Positions 1 through 14,068 are shown, counted from the stretch's first letter. The stretch: 64,000 bases of DNA from Flabesymbios commensalis (GCA_964017125.1 OZ024914.1:30439149-30503148), one strand, 5' to 3'. Notes: generated by a model from the letters alone, not told the origin. Made by a program: numbers and translations.

Positions 1-42
1 AGACGGTGGGTCAACATTAAAAACAACGCGTGTTTGCTGGGA
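1..42. repeat. Right half of a palindromic TA-type MITE, cut by the window edge
   Basis: The stretch carries the core GACGGTGGGTCAACATT and the terminal word GTGTTTGCTGGG that recur in complete copies such as 13591-13702 and 20413-20521. Only the right arm is present. The family is described at 20413-20521. Confidence 0.55.
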
Positions 43-715
43 AGTGCAATTTTTCCTGGCACAATCCCAGCATCGTACCAAAAAAACGAGTATAGCCGAT
101 TGAATTTTCTTACAGAAATGTATAAAGTACTTTATATTGCATTTGATTATTTATCTGAAAATTATATTCTCGGGTCTTCACCATTTTTTAACTTTGGAAA
201 TGTTTGTCCATATCGGCATAATTTGACACGATCGCCAATCACGCGGGACTCCATGTCGACTTATTGGTGGGCCACAGTCTGCGTTCAACATCGGCTGAAT
301 GTGTCGTATTTCTGGGGCTTGGATTTGTCACGGTGTTGTGCTTGCGGCCATGCGAGCCCATCTGAACTAAACCTCTATGACCCGACCACAGGGGATGACA
401 TTTCACAGCCAGACTGTTATATACCCCAGTGCTGACTTAATGATGGGGCATTGTCAGAGCTGCTTGCCGACGCTCAAAGAGCGTTGTGGAAGTCCCTAGC
501 TGGCTGGCACAAATATATCTCTGTCTAAAAGAACTAATGACAACAACTATAGAATAAAAATGAATAAAGAAATTCTCATGAATAAATTCGTTCTTCAAAA
601 AAAAACCTTGCTAGAATCCAATACAATCATATTTTTTTAAATTAAAAACATGATTTTTGAAATGTATATCTACATTTTGTGTTACTGTATGTAATAATTC
701 CTGAGTAGTTGTAAT
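43..715. other. No recognisable gene
   Basis: Single-copy-looking AT-rich DNA. A 133-codon open frame (34-435, plus) runs through it, but its first codons lie in the MITE arm and the product matches no family I know, has low-complexity composition and no domain signature. I do not call it a gene. Confidence 0.4.
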
Positions 716-1015
716 GAAATAATACCAAATATAATGTCATACAATTCAAAGCAATGCGATGCAGGCCTAATGCAGCAAAATACAGTACAATGAAATGCAC
801 TAAAATAAAATAAAAAGGAATGCAACGCAATGTAATGCAATGCGATGCAATGCCACATAAAACAGTTCAATCAACGCAGCGTATTGCAATGTAATCATGG
901 TAATGAGAGGCATTACACTGGAATAAATGCCACACAAAGTGATTCCATGCAATGTAACGTAATGCAATCCATTGAAATGAAACGCAATGCCATGCATTAT
1001 TCTGTCATTTGTGTA
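716..1015. repeat. Degenerate pentanucleotide satellite (AATGC-like)
   Basis: About 300 bases read as drifting 5-mers such as AATGC, GATGC, AATGT and AAATA. The 5-base phase explains the stop-free Cys/Leu/His/Tyr-rich frames seen on both strands. It resembles the diverged flanks of the purer pentamer arrays at 21170-21540 and 22612-22913 and is probably an old array of the same kind. Confidence 0.75.
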
Positions 1016-1276
1016 CGTTGTATTTGGTTGTAAGCAGGTGAGTACATATCTCAGATATATCAGTACAGTAAAATAATACTCATTGTGAACTCTATGTTCG
1101 GAAAAGGAAAAGCGAAAAAACAGTGACATTATCAATGATGTAGTCAATAGAAATATTTAATTTGTGTTTAGCAGGTTTAGCTTCCGATGCATCCAGCGAC
1201 TAAAAATCTCCCGTATCCATGGTATCAAATCCAAGTGAAATTTCAGGACAAAAGATTGGATTTTTTCGCATGTTAA

Positions 1277-1514
1277 CCCTTTGACCGCCGGTGGCGCATA
1301 TATTCGGGTTTTCATTTTTTATTAGCACATTAATTACCACCTTGTAAACACGTTAAAGATAAAATGTGACATCAATCAGCAATATTTGAAAACAGTTGAC
1401 ATCCATTTTGTCAAATCTGAATAATTTTCACGCACTTGAAGTTGTGGATCGCGTCAGCGAGACACAACTTCAAGTGGGTAAAAATTCAGATCGAATAATT
1501 TGGCGGTTAAAGGG
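1277..1514. mobile_element. TTAA-flanked MITE, piggyBac-like (family 1, copy 1)
   Basis: A 238-bp element sits between TTAA at 1273-1276 and TTAA at 1515-1518. Its ends read CCCTTTGACCGCC and, inverted, CCCTTTAACCGCC. Inside lies a hairpin whose arms are CACGCACTTGAAGTTGTG and its near complement, with a small dyad (TCGCGTCAGCGA) at the tip. Three other copies (7254-7491, 19921-20159, 49193-49430) share the architecture. TTAA target and CCC ends are hallmarks of the piggyBac superfamily; assignment is by analogy because there is no transposase. Confidence 0.85.
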
Positions 1515-2095
1515 TTAAGCTGATGCATAATATATTATCGCATTGCCCCGTTCCGATAACCCAGCTCCAAGGACTTGACCCCAGAAAATAGGGAGAGTGC
1601 GGTGCAGTCAGCATTTTTTGCCCATCAAGCCATTCAAGATACGCGTTTCAAGTGCTGAAAGATAGTTCTGGGACGGTGAGATCACGAAGAATTTTTGACT
1701 GGGTCCCCCACCCCCAACACGAATAAAAAAACAAAGAAAACAAGTATCTGAACAGACAGAGATAGCGAATCTTAAATTACATATTTACAAATTTACTCAG
1801 ATATACTAGATCTTGAGGGGTTTTTTTTAAAATAAAAGTGAGTCCGAGTAAATTTTCAGTTTTAAACAGTCACTCAATGACACGCTAAATATAATTAAAA
1901 AAACACTAACTTGACAACAAATAATTCAAAAGAAGAATGTAAATCAAGGATTTAATTCGTTAGTAATCTTAACTTTCACTTCCATTACAAAACTTAAAAA
2001 GAGTCCCAACTTTTCTAACGGAAATAAGGGAAAGCCGAGAGAAGATCTATCATAAGTTTTTTAGTGGGAATCTCAGCAAACATAATATTTATACG

Positions 2096-2167
2096 ACGTC
2101 TGCCCAACTTCAGCGACGTTAGTTCAACTTTGTATAAATGTTTTACAAATGTTTAGCGTTTACTGGG
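2096..2167. repeat. Partial TA-type palindromic MITE
   Basis: It contains GCCCAACTTCAGCGACGTT, then TTGTATAAATGTTTTAC and an end GCGTTTACTGGGG. This is a diverged right arm plus core of the family described at 20413-20521. Confidence 0.5.
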
Positions 2168-4050
2168 GAGTATCACACATATGATATGGCGTCTATATCT
2201 CAACAAGTAATGGGTGATCCATTGGCGGTAAGTCAGGAAATACTGAACAGCAAAACAAATATTTATGTATACCGGTAATATCTATTTACTCTGAAACATG
2301 TAACATAAATGTCAGAATAAGAAACGTTACTGATTGAGGATCGGAGTTTGTTATTTATTTATCGTATTCAATAATTATTATTAAAATATGCGTATACAGG
2401 GTGCATACATATTAGCAAAGATGTTTTTCTTTTAAATATGTGCCCTCTTATACATAATACAAAACAGTTGTGATATTATTATGTAAACGGTATACAAATT
2501 AAAATTATCCATAATCATGATAATCTAATCATAGTTATACTTAAAATCAATTTGATTAGCACTGCCTTGGAAAGCTTTTTAAAAGCACATGCTATTATGT
2601 GGATATCTGATAACATTTAAAATAAAGTTAATGTTAAAAGCGGCATTGCCATGAGAGCAGCGCAAGATACCTGTTTCCCGCACCAACAACCAGAGATAAC
2701 AAATCTTTTTTTTGTATGTGGTAAAACAAATCACTCCGCAAATGCGTATGTACTTGAGTAACATTAGAGCATCTAGACATTTACACAGCATAATTATACA
2801 AAAGTTTAGCGAAGGATGGTTAAGTTTTCAGAATGATGTCATAGGAACAAAAGTACTTTAAAAGTGCACATAATATTTGTATGATGCATCTATATCCAGA
2901 TATCAGCATAAAGATATAGGATAACGTTTATTTTTTGTCCCATAAAAAATATGAATGTATTCTTTGTCAAAACAATACACTCGCACATGAAACGTGTATA
3001 AGTTAATACATACATGGATAGGCGTAAAACATATTTCAATAAGTTACATTTTTGGATCACACCATTTCAATCACGATACAGAATAGTACCACATATGCAA
3101 TATTAGACGGGAAAGAAACACAATCCCGATCTCATGAGAAAATCAGTTGACCATCTCTGAAATCCACCGTAAGACCCCACCTCGTCTGATAACAAAGGCG
3201 ACGGAAACATCCCTAAACCTAAAAATAAAACGAGAGGAACATAAAGTAATTTTGAGGGAAACTGCCATCCTTACCATGTGGTGATATCTTATGTCAGAAC
3301 ATGAAAAGCGTGATAATGTAGAGCAATGTCGGTCTGCTCCGAACTGTATCAGAGAAAGCCTCCTCAGTATTCAATTTTGTCCTCGCATCTGCTACTTGTC
3401 TAAGAAGCAGATACGTCAGTTTGGTCCTTATTGATGACGATGTGCTCACCAAGTATCACATAATCAGATTTTAGCAGTGCCCCTGGTTTGAGCACAGTGT
3501 TTGTAACAAGTCCAGGGTAAAAATCATATTTTCAAGCCGGGGGTCCGTAGGCAGTCCAACTGAAATTTTTGAAAGCGCAATTGCTGTATAAGCCATTCTG
3601 AAGCTTGTTTTTTGGGGGATCAATCTATTGTAGTTAATGAGGAGGCTACAGATTCGATGTCAAGATTGAATACACCGTATGATCATGTTGATGGTTGCAG
3701 ATGGTGTTTCAGCAGCAATGGGTAATTCTACTTGATTCCCTGATATCACACTGTGATTTTGGATCAGCAAGTTCGGCCCGGATCATCTCGGTACATGATT
3801 TGCAAATTAACTTTTCGTTTCACCCAGATACGTCTGGAACAGTTTTTATGAGGACACTCGCCCACTGACTGAGCAAAATGAACCACAGAAAAAGAAAAAA
3901 ACGAGGGAAATAAAACTGCAGGTTACATTCGTGTGCAGAGGCTAAACTGGGCCACGATATTTACATCTAAATGGATAAAGGCAGCAGGCCATCACTAGAA
4001 ACTATTTTAATACAAAGCACGTGGAGCGCCAAAGTCAGCTCATGTAGGCA
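2168..4050. other. Long stretch without a supportable gene; weak coding-like fragments on the minus strand
   Basis: Mostly AT-rich DNA. On the minus strand at roughly 3780-3890 a short frame reads KLICKSCTEMIRAELADP, preceded in another frame by CPHKNC, which looks like a broken CxxC zinc-ribbon. At about 3440-3600 another reads LYSNCAFKNFSWTAYG and later DYVILGEHIVINKDQTDV. These may be relics of a repetitive OB-fold/zinc-ribbon protein, but frames break repeatedly and I cannot name the source. Confidence 0.3.
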
Positions 4051-4052
4051 TA

Positions 4053-4250
4053 CCCAGCAAACATCTTACCTTAGCCAAATGCTGATTCATTGTTGGGCCA
4101 GCGTCGCAGACGGTATGCCAACACAAAACACGAGATGTTGACCCAGTGTTGGTTTAATACCGACTGGCAAACCGTCTACGACGCTGACCCAGCAATAATA
4201 CAACAGTGGTCCAACATCCTGTGCTTATGGCACTTAACACAACGGTCTGG
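4053..4250. repeat. TA-type palindromic MITE, compound copy
   Basis: It begins TA|CCCAGCAAACATC and contains two cores (GGGCCAGCGTCGCAGACGG and the inverted CCGTCTACGACGCTGACCC) around GTTGACCCAGTGTTGG. The right terminus is degraded. It looks like two partly merged palindromes of the family described at 20413-20521. Confidence 0.6.
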
Positions 4251-4723
4251 TTATTGGCAGTGCCGAGGCTAGATTGTTTGATGCTCTATCCCAACGAGGG
4301 CGATGCATTGTGCGAAGTGTTTGTTTAATATTGGTCCATATGACTCAACAATAAACCATTACAATGCCAATTGGTTCGGTCCCCGTCTACAATCTGGGCA
4401 GAGATTTTGACAGCCATGACGTCACCAGCGAGTCCATACAGTTATTTATTTCCGTCATGAAAATTTTAAAACACTTATTCGCGGAAATATTTCCACTATA
4501 TTCTAATAAACTGTTAAAGGGATATGCACTCACTACCAGAGTTTGCGCGCAATCAGACCGATAATTTGTTATATTTACAGTACGAATCGATAAAAACAAG
4601 AGATATAAACAGTCACCGCATCAATGTGCATTGGTGTACACGAAGTATCGGTATTGGCCGTGTTTACTGTTTTCAATTGAAATCTTAAATACGTCAATAT
4701 ATCCGCTCCGTTATCTTCTTCAA

Positions 4724-4792
4724 TTATTCACCCACTTAATATAAAGTTGTATCTCGCTACCGCGGCTCACAATGTCAAGTGGGTGAAAATTA
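4724..4792. repeat. Hairpin repeat (ACTTGAAGTTGTG type), diverged
   Basis: The arms read ATTCACCCACTT and AAGTGGGTGAAAAT around TATCTCGCTACCGCGGCTC. This is a degraded relative of the well-preserved hairpin at 4946-5008. Confidence 0.6.
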
Positions 4793-4945
4793 CTCATATT
4801 GGATTAATTTGGGACCAAATATTTGCAAATATTGATGTTTAAACATTCATTTCATTCCCAAAAACCTGCTAATAAAAACGACTATAGCCGCGCTTAGCGG
4901 TGAAAGAGATAAAAAAACAGGGGTGTCTCAAACTTTATAATATAC

Positions 4946-5008
4946 ATTTTCAGCCACTTGAAGTTGTGTGTCGCTACCGCGACCCACAACTTCAAGTGGC
5001 TGAAAAAC
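4946..5008. repeat. Hairpin repeat (ACTTGAAGTTGTG type)
   Basis: The arms TTTTCAGCCACTTGAAGTTG and their exact complement flank a tip TGTCGCTACCGCGACC that is itself self-complementary. The same hairpin recurs at about 13938, 18029, 47012 and 59962 outside MITE family 1 and forms the interior of family 1. Conservation of both arm and tip suggests that short free-standing copies move or were left when larger elements decayed. Confidence 0.8.
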
Positions 5009-5903
5009 TTTATAATATCTGATCGCCTTATGGTCTGTCTCAGAGTAGTTGATAACTTATAACGACTATTCACTTTCAGTGAGGCACAGGAAGAAAAGTT
5101 AGGAAGCAAAGCAGCACTGCAAGATGAATCGAACAATCATAAATGCGCTCAATCATATGCGCACATTCATATAAAGGAGGGAAAGGAACGGGAATTATCT
5201 CCAGGCCTCAGTTTTCTCTCAACCGAGATATTACCCAAGATTGAAGAAGCGTTGTGAATTTACAAGTCACTAACCTGCCATTATTGCGTCTCGCTGACGA
5301 TTCTATTTTTGAGTACGAAAGATACAAAACTGCACTACCACTTAAACAATGCTAACGCCCATGTCCCGCAGATAACGATAGGCTGTAGACGGGTAAACGC
5401 TGATGTAAACATACACCAATCTGGTTAATTTGAAAGTCAACATATTATGTAGTCAACATACATAATATTATATTTAACTCGCATAAATGCGAAAGATTCA
5501 ATTTGTTCTTCAGCGTGTTTAAGGCGACATCCTTGTAGATTATAAAGTACACATTTCTGAACATTAACTTTTGACGCTGCTAATATTTTGAAAACGAACA
5601 TTTGATTTTGGCCCCCCTTTTGCATCCCTGAGTTGTAACCAGTAGCAAGTGTAAACAGTGAGAGTCGTAAAAGGCCGCGTCCGAGCAAATAGATCAACAT
5701 TTAGCTCTCCATAGCGTCCTTTTGGATTTAGTAGATGTTAAACTGTCAGTTTGTAGTTTAGCACCTTCTAACTCCTAGGGGACGATAGGTAGAAGAGCAT
5801 GCTGAATGCTATCAACGAGATTTATTTCATCTTCGTTATCATTTTATTAACCATCCCAACATCAAGGAGCTACATGTATGTCATCAGGTTATCTGGCGCT
5901 TAA

Positions 5904-5986
5904 CCCTTTCACCACTGAAGCCCGTTTTTTATGTGCTGAATGCTATGGCATTCAGCACATAAAAACGGGCTTCAGTGGTGAAAGGG
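5904..5986. mobile_element. 83-bp near-perfect palindrome with TTAA flank
   Basis: The arms CCCTTTCACCACTGAAGCCC and the complementary ending surround a six-base loop CTATGG. The left flank is TTAA (5900-5903) and the right flank is TTGA. End sequence and target resemble piggyBac-type MITEs, here reduced to a foldback with almost no unpaired interior. Arm identity is very high, suggesting recent mobility or gene conversion between arms. Confidence 0.75.
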
Positions 5987-6301
5987 TTGAATGCCACAAG
6001 GGTGTATACAAAGTTACAGTTGCTGAATCAGAGTTTTTTAATCTTAGCTGTGCAAGCATCGGCAAATTTAAAAAGTAATTGTCAACTACTCGAACTTAAT
6101 GGTAAGAAAAAAAGTTCAATGTTATTTATGTCATTAACCCTTTTTTAAATAACAGACAGTATAACTTGCACCTGCAATCAGACCGATATTTGAGAGAGAA
6201 CAAACTCATGACTAAAGTCGTGTATGATTGGCTACGGTTCGCAAGACCAAAAATACTGGTTAATACGGTTTGTTGAAAGACAACAAATATCAACTGATAA
6301 A

Positions 6302-6451
6302 AGAATGAATGAAAGAAAGAATGAATAAATGAATGAATGAATGAATGAATGAATGAATGAATGAATGAATGGATGAATGAATGAATGAATGAATGAATGA
6401 ATGAATGAATGAATGAATGAATGAATGAATGAATGAATGAATGAATGAATG
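6302..6451. repeat. (GAAT)n microsatellite
   Basis: About 35 nearly pure units, with two GGAT interruptions (about 6370 and 6450) and a few GAAA units at the left edge. It yields spurious Ile-His-Ser-Phe repeat proteins on the minus strand. Confidence 0.95.
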
Positions 6452-7111
6452 GATCGGACATTTGCGCTGAATATGTGAACCATTTTTTAAAATTTATTAC
6501 CCAAAATGTACTTGTCTCATAGTGAGGGACAAATTATTAGGGCTACACTTCACTTAAAGAAGGTGGGTCATCGTGATTCGCTGAGTAAACGTTGTGTGCC
6601 CACACGCATGCGCATCATGGTCAACGTCCACATGAGTGGGGTCCGCTGCCATGTAAATATTATGGTTCAGTGAAGTAAAACGACACAGCTGCTTCAATTT
6701 CATTCCATTTTCTTGCCATAGAACACAGACAATCCATTCTCTTGCACAATTTCTCCGAGATGCTCGTCGAGCCCTGAGACTCTGTACTTGACCTACATTT
6801 AGTGACCCAAATGTTTGTTTCGCGGAACTGTCGTCAAGTGGGCTCAAGCAGCTCGTCCATCTTCACCTGTCCAATGCTGACACAGCGTTGGGCCGACGTC
6901 TCCAACGTCGACCCAACACTGTGCCAGCATTTGCACGACACGTCGCCCAGGCGTGTTAACCAGCTCGTCCATCCTGACAGGGGGACGACTTCACTATGGA
7001 GCCACGCGTCTCTGGTCCGAAATGGTGTGTGGGACAACCCGCCTCAAATGACAATTCGGCCATACGAATCGTAGACGGGTACTTTTATTTTTATCAATCG
7101 AATGAGTAAAT
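6452..7111. other. Intervening unique DNA with a TA-type MITE core
   Basis: No gene recognised. Positions 6872-6935 hold a palindromic core (TTGGGCCGACGTC/GACGTCGACCCAA) like the CCCAGCAAAC family. The word CAGCTCGTCCATC occurs on both sides of it (about 6848 and 6960), which may mark an imperfect duplication. Confidence 0.45.
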
Positions 7112-7202
7112 ATAGTAATGAATGACGAATGAATGAATTTGTGAATGAAAGAATGAATGCATGAATGAATGAATGAATGAATGAATGAATGAATGAATGA
7201 AC
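7112..7202. repeat. (GAAT)n microsatellite, second tract
   Basis: Same unit and orientation as the array at 6302-6451, with a degenerate left flank (GAATGACGAATG) and a pure right half. Like the first, it encodes spurious Ile-His-Ser-Phe repeats on the minus strand. Confidence 0.9.
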
Positions 7203-7253
7203 GGTAGTGGGAGCTACGACCCTTTGATGGTAAGGTGACATTCCTGGTAATAA

Positions 7254-7491
7254 CCCTTCAAGCGGCGAATTATTTAATCTGAATTTTCACCTACTTGAAG
7301 TTGTGTCTCGCTGACCCGATTCACAACTTCAAGTGAGTGAAAATCATTCAGATTTGACAAAATGGAGGTCAACTGCTTTCAAATATTGCTGATTGATGTC
7401 ACATTTTATCTTTATCATGTTCAAAATGTGGTACTTAGTGTGCTAATAAAAAATGAAAACCTGAAGATATGCGACATCGGCGGTTAAAGGG
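7254..7491. mobile_element. TTAA-type MITE, piggyBac-like (family 1, copy 2)
   Basis: 238 bp between ATAA (7250-7253, a mutated target copy) and TTAA (7492-7495). Ends read CCCTTCAAGCGGCG and, inverted, CCCTTTAACCGCCG. Relative to copies at 1277 and 19921 it lies in the opposite orientation, with the hairpin near its left end. Shared interior words include AAAATGGAGGTCAACTG and TGTCACATTTTATCTTTA. Confidence 0.85.
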
Positions 7492-7495
7492 TTAA

Positions 7496-8565
7496 ATAAA
7501 GTGTCGTATCTGCAACTTTACAAAGTGATAGAACGACCCTTTGCCACCAACCTGGCGAGCTTTAGCGCCCTTCTTGATCGGGCAAGAGTAATGTTGCCTT
7601 TTGTGTGTCAATTAACATGATTAACACCACACTGGCTTCCCAATAAGTGTTTACATGACTGTGGTCAGAAGTATCACATTTCGGGCAGAAAGATAACATA
7701 TCACAAACTGAAAATACGGTTTGCTTACGAACAGAAGTAACATAACCATTAAATTGAACATATTTTCTTACAAAGGTTTTCATCGATTCTTTACTATTGA
7801 ATTCATATCGTGAATATATTCATCAAAAATATTTATATTGTTCTGATATAACTGATTTAATAATTATTATGATGTACTCCATAAGTCAGCGAATTTGTGT
7901 TCACTGATTATTGACAAATTTTCCATTACATTTTGCAAGCACCATTTTCTAGTCCTCAGGCAACTACCCAGAAAATGACAATGAGGAAAACACATTTACT
8001 TTATTCATGCAGAATTGTTGTATTACATGTCAAACTTGCATTCAAATCATGTCAAAATAGTGGTTTAACTTATGAAATAAATAATAAGAAAAGTTACAGG
8101 GGCAGATCCATGATCTGAGGAATGGCGGCACCGGGGTTGTCTTTTTTTTTGGGGGGGGGGGGCTTTCCCTTAAGATTTTTCGATATTTAGTCCACTTTAG
8201 GGTGTCTTTTATAGAATTTGACATAAAGTAGCCACCTCCCTTCTGGATATTCTACTGATAAAGCCCCTTCTTTTTTTCAAATGTTTGAAAGTGAAAAAAG
8301 AAAAATAATTCTATTGAAATTGACATACTTCATATGCAAATATTAGACTTCTATATGCAATTGACACTGATAGGTTTATATAATATTCATAATTTTCTGA
8401 ATTACTCTGAAACATTTCTGGTAACTATCGCCCCCTCCGGGAACCAAGGTTAATGGCTTGTGCGGGAAAAATAGTTTTTTCAATGTTACGCGATCAATGT
8501 CACTTGAGAAGATATCTAACATAATGATGTGCAGTTAGCTTGGTTACTATAATCAAGCTTTAATC
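7496..8565. other. No gene; homopolymer and AT-rich DNA
   Basis: It contains a T-run followed by about 14 G at 8139-8162. The G-run plus GGGTGTCTTTTATAG and CCCCTTC nearby recall the G-run-bounded repeat at 27086-27560. No coding frame is convincing. Confidence 0.45.
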
Positions 8566-8572
8566 ATGTTAA

Positions 8573-8940
8573 AGGGACTGGCCCAGGCTAAAATCATTAA
8601 AAAATCGGTGATTTTATTTTGACTTCTTAATATGACCATATGATGTAAACATGTCCATAGACTAGAACTGCAAAAGTTTTTTTAATTTTTGTGCTGCGCA
8701 TTCACCAGTCAGGCTAGATATAGAGACAACATTTTTTATTTCTAATTTTGCACAACCATGTCAAGAATAAGAAATACGGGAATTTCGTCTCTATATCTAG
8801 CCTAACTGGTGAAAGAGCAGCAGAAAAACTTAAAAACTTTTGCAGTTCTAGTCTATGGACATGTCTACATCATATGGTCATATTAAGAGGACAAAATAAA
8901 ATCACAGATTTTGTTATGATTTCAGCCTGGGCCAGTCTCT
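8573..8940. mobile_element. 368-bp long-inverted-repeat MITE flanked by TTAA
   Basis: TTAA lies at 8569-8572 and 8941-8944. The ends read AGGGACTGGCCCAGGCT and, inverted, AGAGACTGGCCCAGGCT. The arms remain complementary for roughly 170 bases, including GTCTCTATATCTAGCCTAAC against its partner and the block around CCATAGACTAGAACTGC. Only a short AT-rich spacer separates them, so a transcript would fold into a long near-perfect duplex. Confidence 0.9.
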
Positions 8941-8977
8941 TTAATGCATTGAATTAATTATTGCATTTGAGATTATA

Positions 8978-9034
8978 TATTTTTCATTCATTTGAAGCTG
9001 GAATTGCTTACACAATTTCCAGCTTCAAATGCAT
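8978..9034. repeat. Hairpin repeat (ATTTGAAGCTGGAAT type)
   Basis: The arms CATTTGAAGCTGGAAT and the complement ATTTCCAGCTTCAAATG enclose TGCTTACACA. The same hairpin forms the interior of the MITE at 19397-19641 and is a sequence variant of the ACTTGAAGTTGTG hairpins. Confidence 0.75.
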
Positions 9035-9099
9035 TTAAAATATGCTTCCTCTTCAAGAAAATTAACGTCTTCAATTAATTAATTATCTTAACAATTAAT

Positions 9100-9364
<265 letters not shown>

Positions 9365-9449
9365 GTATTGATTCGTTCGCGTATTCATTCATTCGTATTG
9401 TTTCTTCATGTATTCATTATTTGCTCACTCACTCGTTCGCTCTTTCGTT

Positions 9450-12420
<2,971 letters not shown>

Positions 12421-12429
12421 TAACCATGT

Positions 12430-12690
12430 GGGGGATTTTCTTGATTTTATAGAGAATGATTATATTTTCTTGCTAATCCCATAGTCTAAATCACGTTTTT
12501 TCCATTTATCAATAAATTTGCTTATGGTGTTATTTTCTCTGGGAATATTTTCTTCAACGTTTAATGTATTGTACACTTTCGCTACAAACAGTTGAACAGA
12601 TGGCATGCGATTGTTGCACCTTGCTGCATACATACGATATTTAGCTAATATTAAAATATGATTCTAAAGATTTTTATTTTTTACGGGATA
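12430..12690 (-). pseudogene. 3' coding end of a second LINE
   Basis: A minus-strand frame reads HILILAKYRMYAARCNNRMP, later LFVAKVYNTLN and ISKFIDKWKKRDLDYG, then a stop at about 12460. The LLAKYxIYxxR...P pattern is typical of the extreme C-terminus of some LINE reverse transcriptases, where a helix rich in Ala-Lys-Tyr follows the zinc-binding region. It is not continuous with the L2-like element beside it and is probably a separate 3' fragment. Confidence 0.5.
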
Positions 12691-13172
12691 TAAAAAGCCC
12701 CACTTTTATACAGCTCATCAGTTGCGCATTTGTCCCGCGAGTTAGCAACGGAAAAACATGACGGGCGCGGTGGCTTCACATTGTTCCGAAACTGCGCAAA
12801 GAATGAGAAATATTCAGCCTCGGAGAGGCTGGGTGAGAGTAATGGCCCAACGCCTGGCGAATGTTGGGTCAGCGTACATGTACATTGACTTGGTATGTGA
12901 TTATAGGCCTATGTATAAGCAAAACAGAAAATTCAGACCCTGGTCTGCGTTATGATCAGACTATGCCAGTAAAAAAAAAAATATATTTATGATTAATAAT
13001 CTCGATATTTTACATTGATGATTTTCACGTAAAGTTCTCCTTAACTAATAAAGACGCATACATGGTCGAAAGAATGGAATCTCAATTTGTGCGGATAATA
13101 CGTCTGAATAAAGGTAGATAGTTATTTCCTGATTAAGGCATATAGCATACATCAGGGTTCTGCACAGAAATG

Positions 13173-13447
13173 GGCAGTGGTGGTCCGCTATGGCATCGAA
13201 AATGTCAATTTTTAGACCACAGATTTGTACTGGATGTTTGACTATGCTGCTATATGATCCCAGTGGCAGTGGTGGTCCGCTATGGCATCGAAAATGTCAA
13301 TTTTTATACCACAGATTTGTACTGGATGTTTGACTATGCTGCTATATACTCATAGTGGTGGCAGTGGTGGTCCGCTATGGCATCGAAAATGTCATTTTTT
13401 ATACCACAGATTTGTACTGTATATTTGACTATGCTGCTATATTCTCA
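13173..13447. repeat. Three-copy tandem repeat, about 92-95 bp
   Basis: Units start at 13173, 13265 and 13360 with GGCAGTGGTGGTCCGCTATG and contain ATCGAAAATGTCA and GATTTGTACTG. They differ at a handful of positions and in a short spacer (GATCCCAGT, CTCATAGTGGT), so the triplication is fairly recent. Confidence 0.9.
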
Positions 13448-13481
13448 TATTTTTTCATGGCCGTCCGCATATATATCTACC

Positions 13482-13702
13482 CCGAGCAAAAAAACCCAAT
13501 TGTATAACATTTGTACAATGATGGAACAACGTCGAAGACGTTGGGCCGACGTTGTACAAATGTTATACAAATGTTTTGCGTTTGCATATATTCCCAGCTA
13601 AAACAAAACATTTGTATAACATTTGTACAATGTTGGAACAATGTCGAAGACGTTGGGTCGGCGTTGTACAAATGTTATACAAAATGTTTTGTGTTTGCTG
13701 GG
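13482..13702. mobile_element. Two adjacent TA-type palindromic MITEs
   Basis: The first (about 13482-13588) and second (13591-13702) each fold on a centre near GTCGAAGACGTTGGG, with arms ATTTGTATAACATTTGTAC and the complement, and termini CCCAGC...GTTTGCTGGG. TATA follows the right end of the second. The tandem arrangement suggests insertion beside or into an older copy. Confidence 0.85.
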
Positions 13703-13774
13703 TATATAATATTATATGCACGGTGGGTACGTCGCTGAGAAGAGATCCTATTGTCTGCAGCCCATGGAACATAC

Positions 13775-13865
13775 ACAATTGACCCGCTGTTGTTTCAATG
13801 TTGCGACTCAACATGTTGGCCCAGCAGTAAAACAACATTGGGTCAATGTCTCGCGTTGACCGTGC
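13775..13865. repeat. TA-type MITE variant core
   Basis: It contains GACCCGCTGTTGTTTCAATG, CAACATGTTGGCCCAGCAG and AACAACATTGGGTCAATG, a palindrome built from the CAACATTGG words of the CCCAGCAAAC family but lacking clear termini. Confidence 0.55.
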
Positions 13866-13937
13866 TGTTATTATAGGATAACTTTATAGAATGAATCCAT
13901 GTTAACCCTTTAAGCTCTAAATGTAAATAGAATTGTA

Positions 13938-13999
13938 TTTTTACCCACTTGAAATTGTGTCTCGCTACCGCGATCCACAACTTCAAGTGCGCAAAAAAT
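13938..13999. repeat. Hairpin repeat after a TTAACCCTTT end
   Basis: The arms ACCCACTTGAAATTGTG and CACAACTTCAAGTGCGC enclose TCTCGCTACCGCGATC. A preceding TTAACCCTTTAAGC at 13902-13915 looks like one end of a piggyBac-type MITE whose other end I could not find. Confidence 0.65.
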
Positions 14000-14068
14000 A
14001 CTCACCATGTGTGGTCGGCATGAACATGATGAAGATAAAAACTCGCATAAATGTATATATATATATAT

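Larger units (their letters stand above)
4251..5880. other. Gene-free stretch with two hairpin repeats
   Basis: Apart from the hairpins at 4724-4792 and 4946-5008 I see nothing coding. Several 60-90 codon frames overlap each other on opposite strands and match no known family. Confidence 0.5.

Noticed and set aside
34-435. 133-codon plus-strand open frame at the left edge
   Set aside because: Starts in a MITE arm, has no domain, signal or homologue I recognise, and no splice or promoter context.
6126-6483. Ile-His-Ser-Phe repeat proteins on the minus strand
   Set aside because: Direct product of the (GAAT)n microsatellite; a tetranucleotide is read as a four-residue repeat in any open frame.
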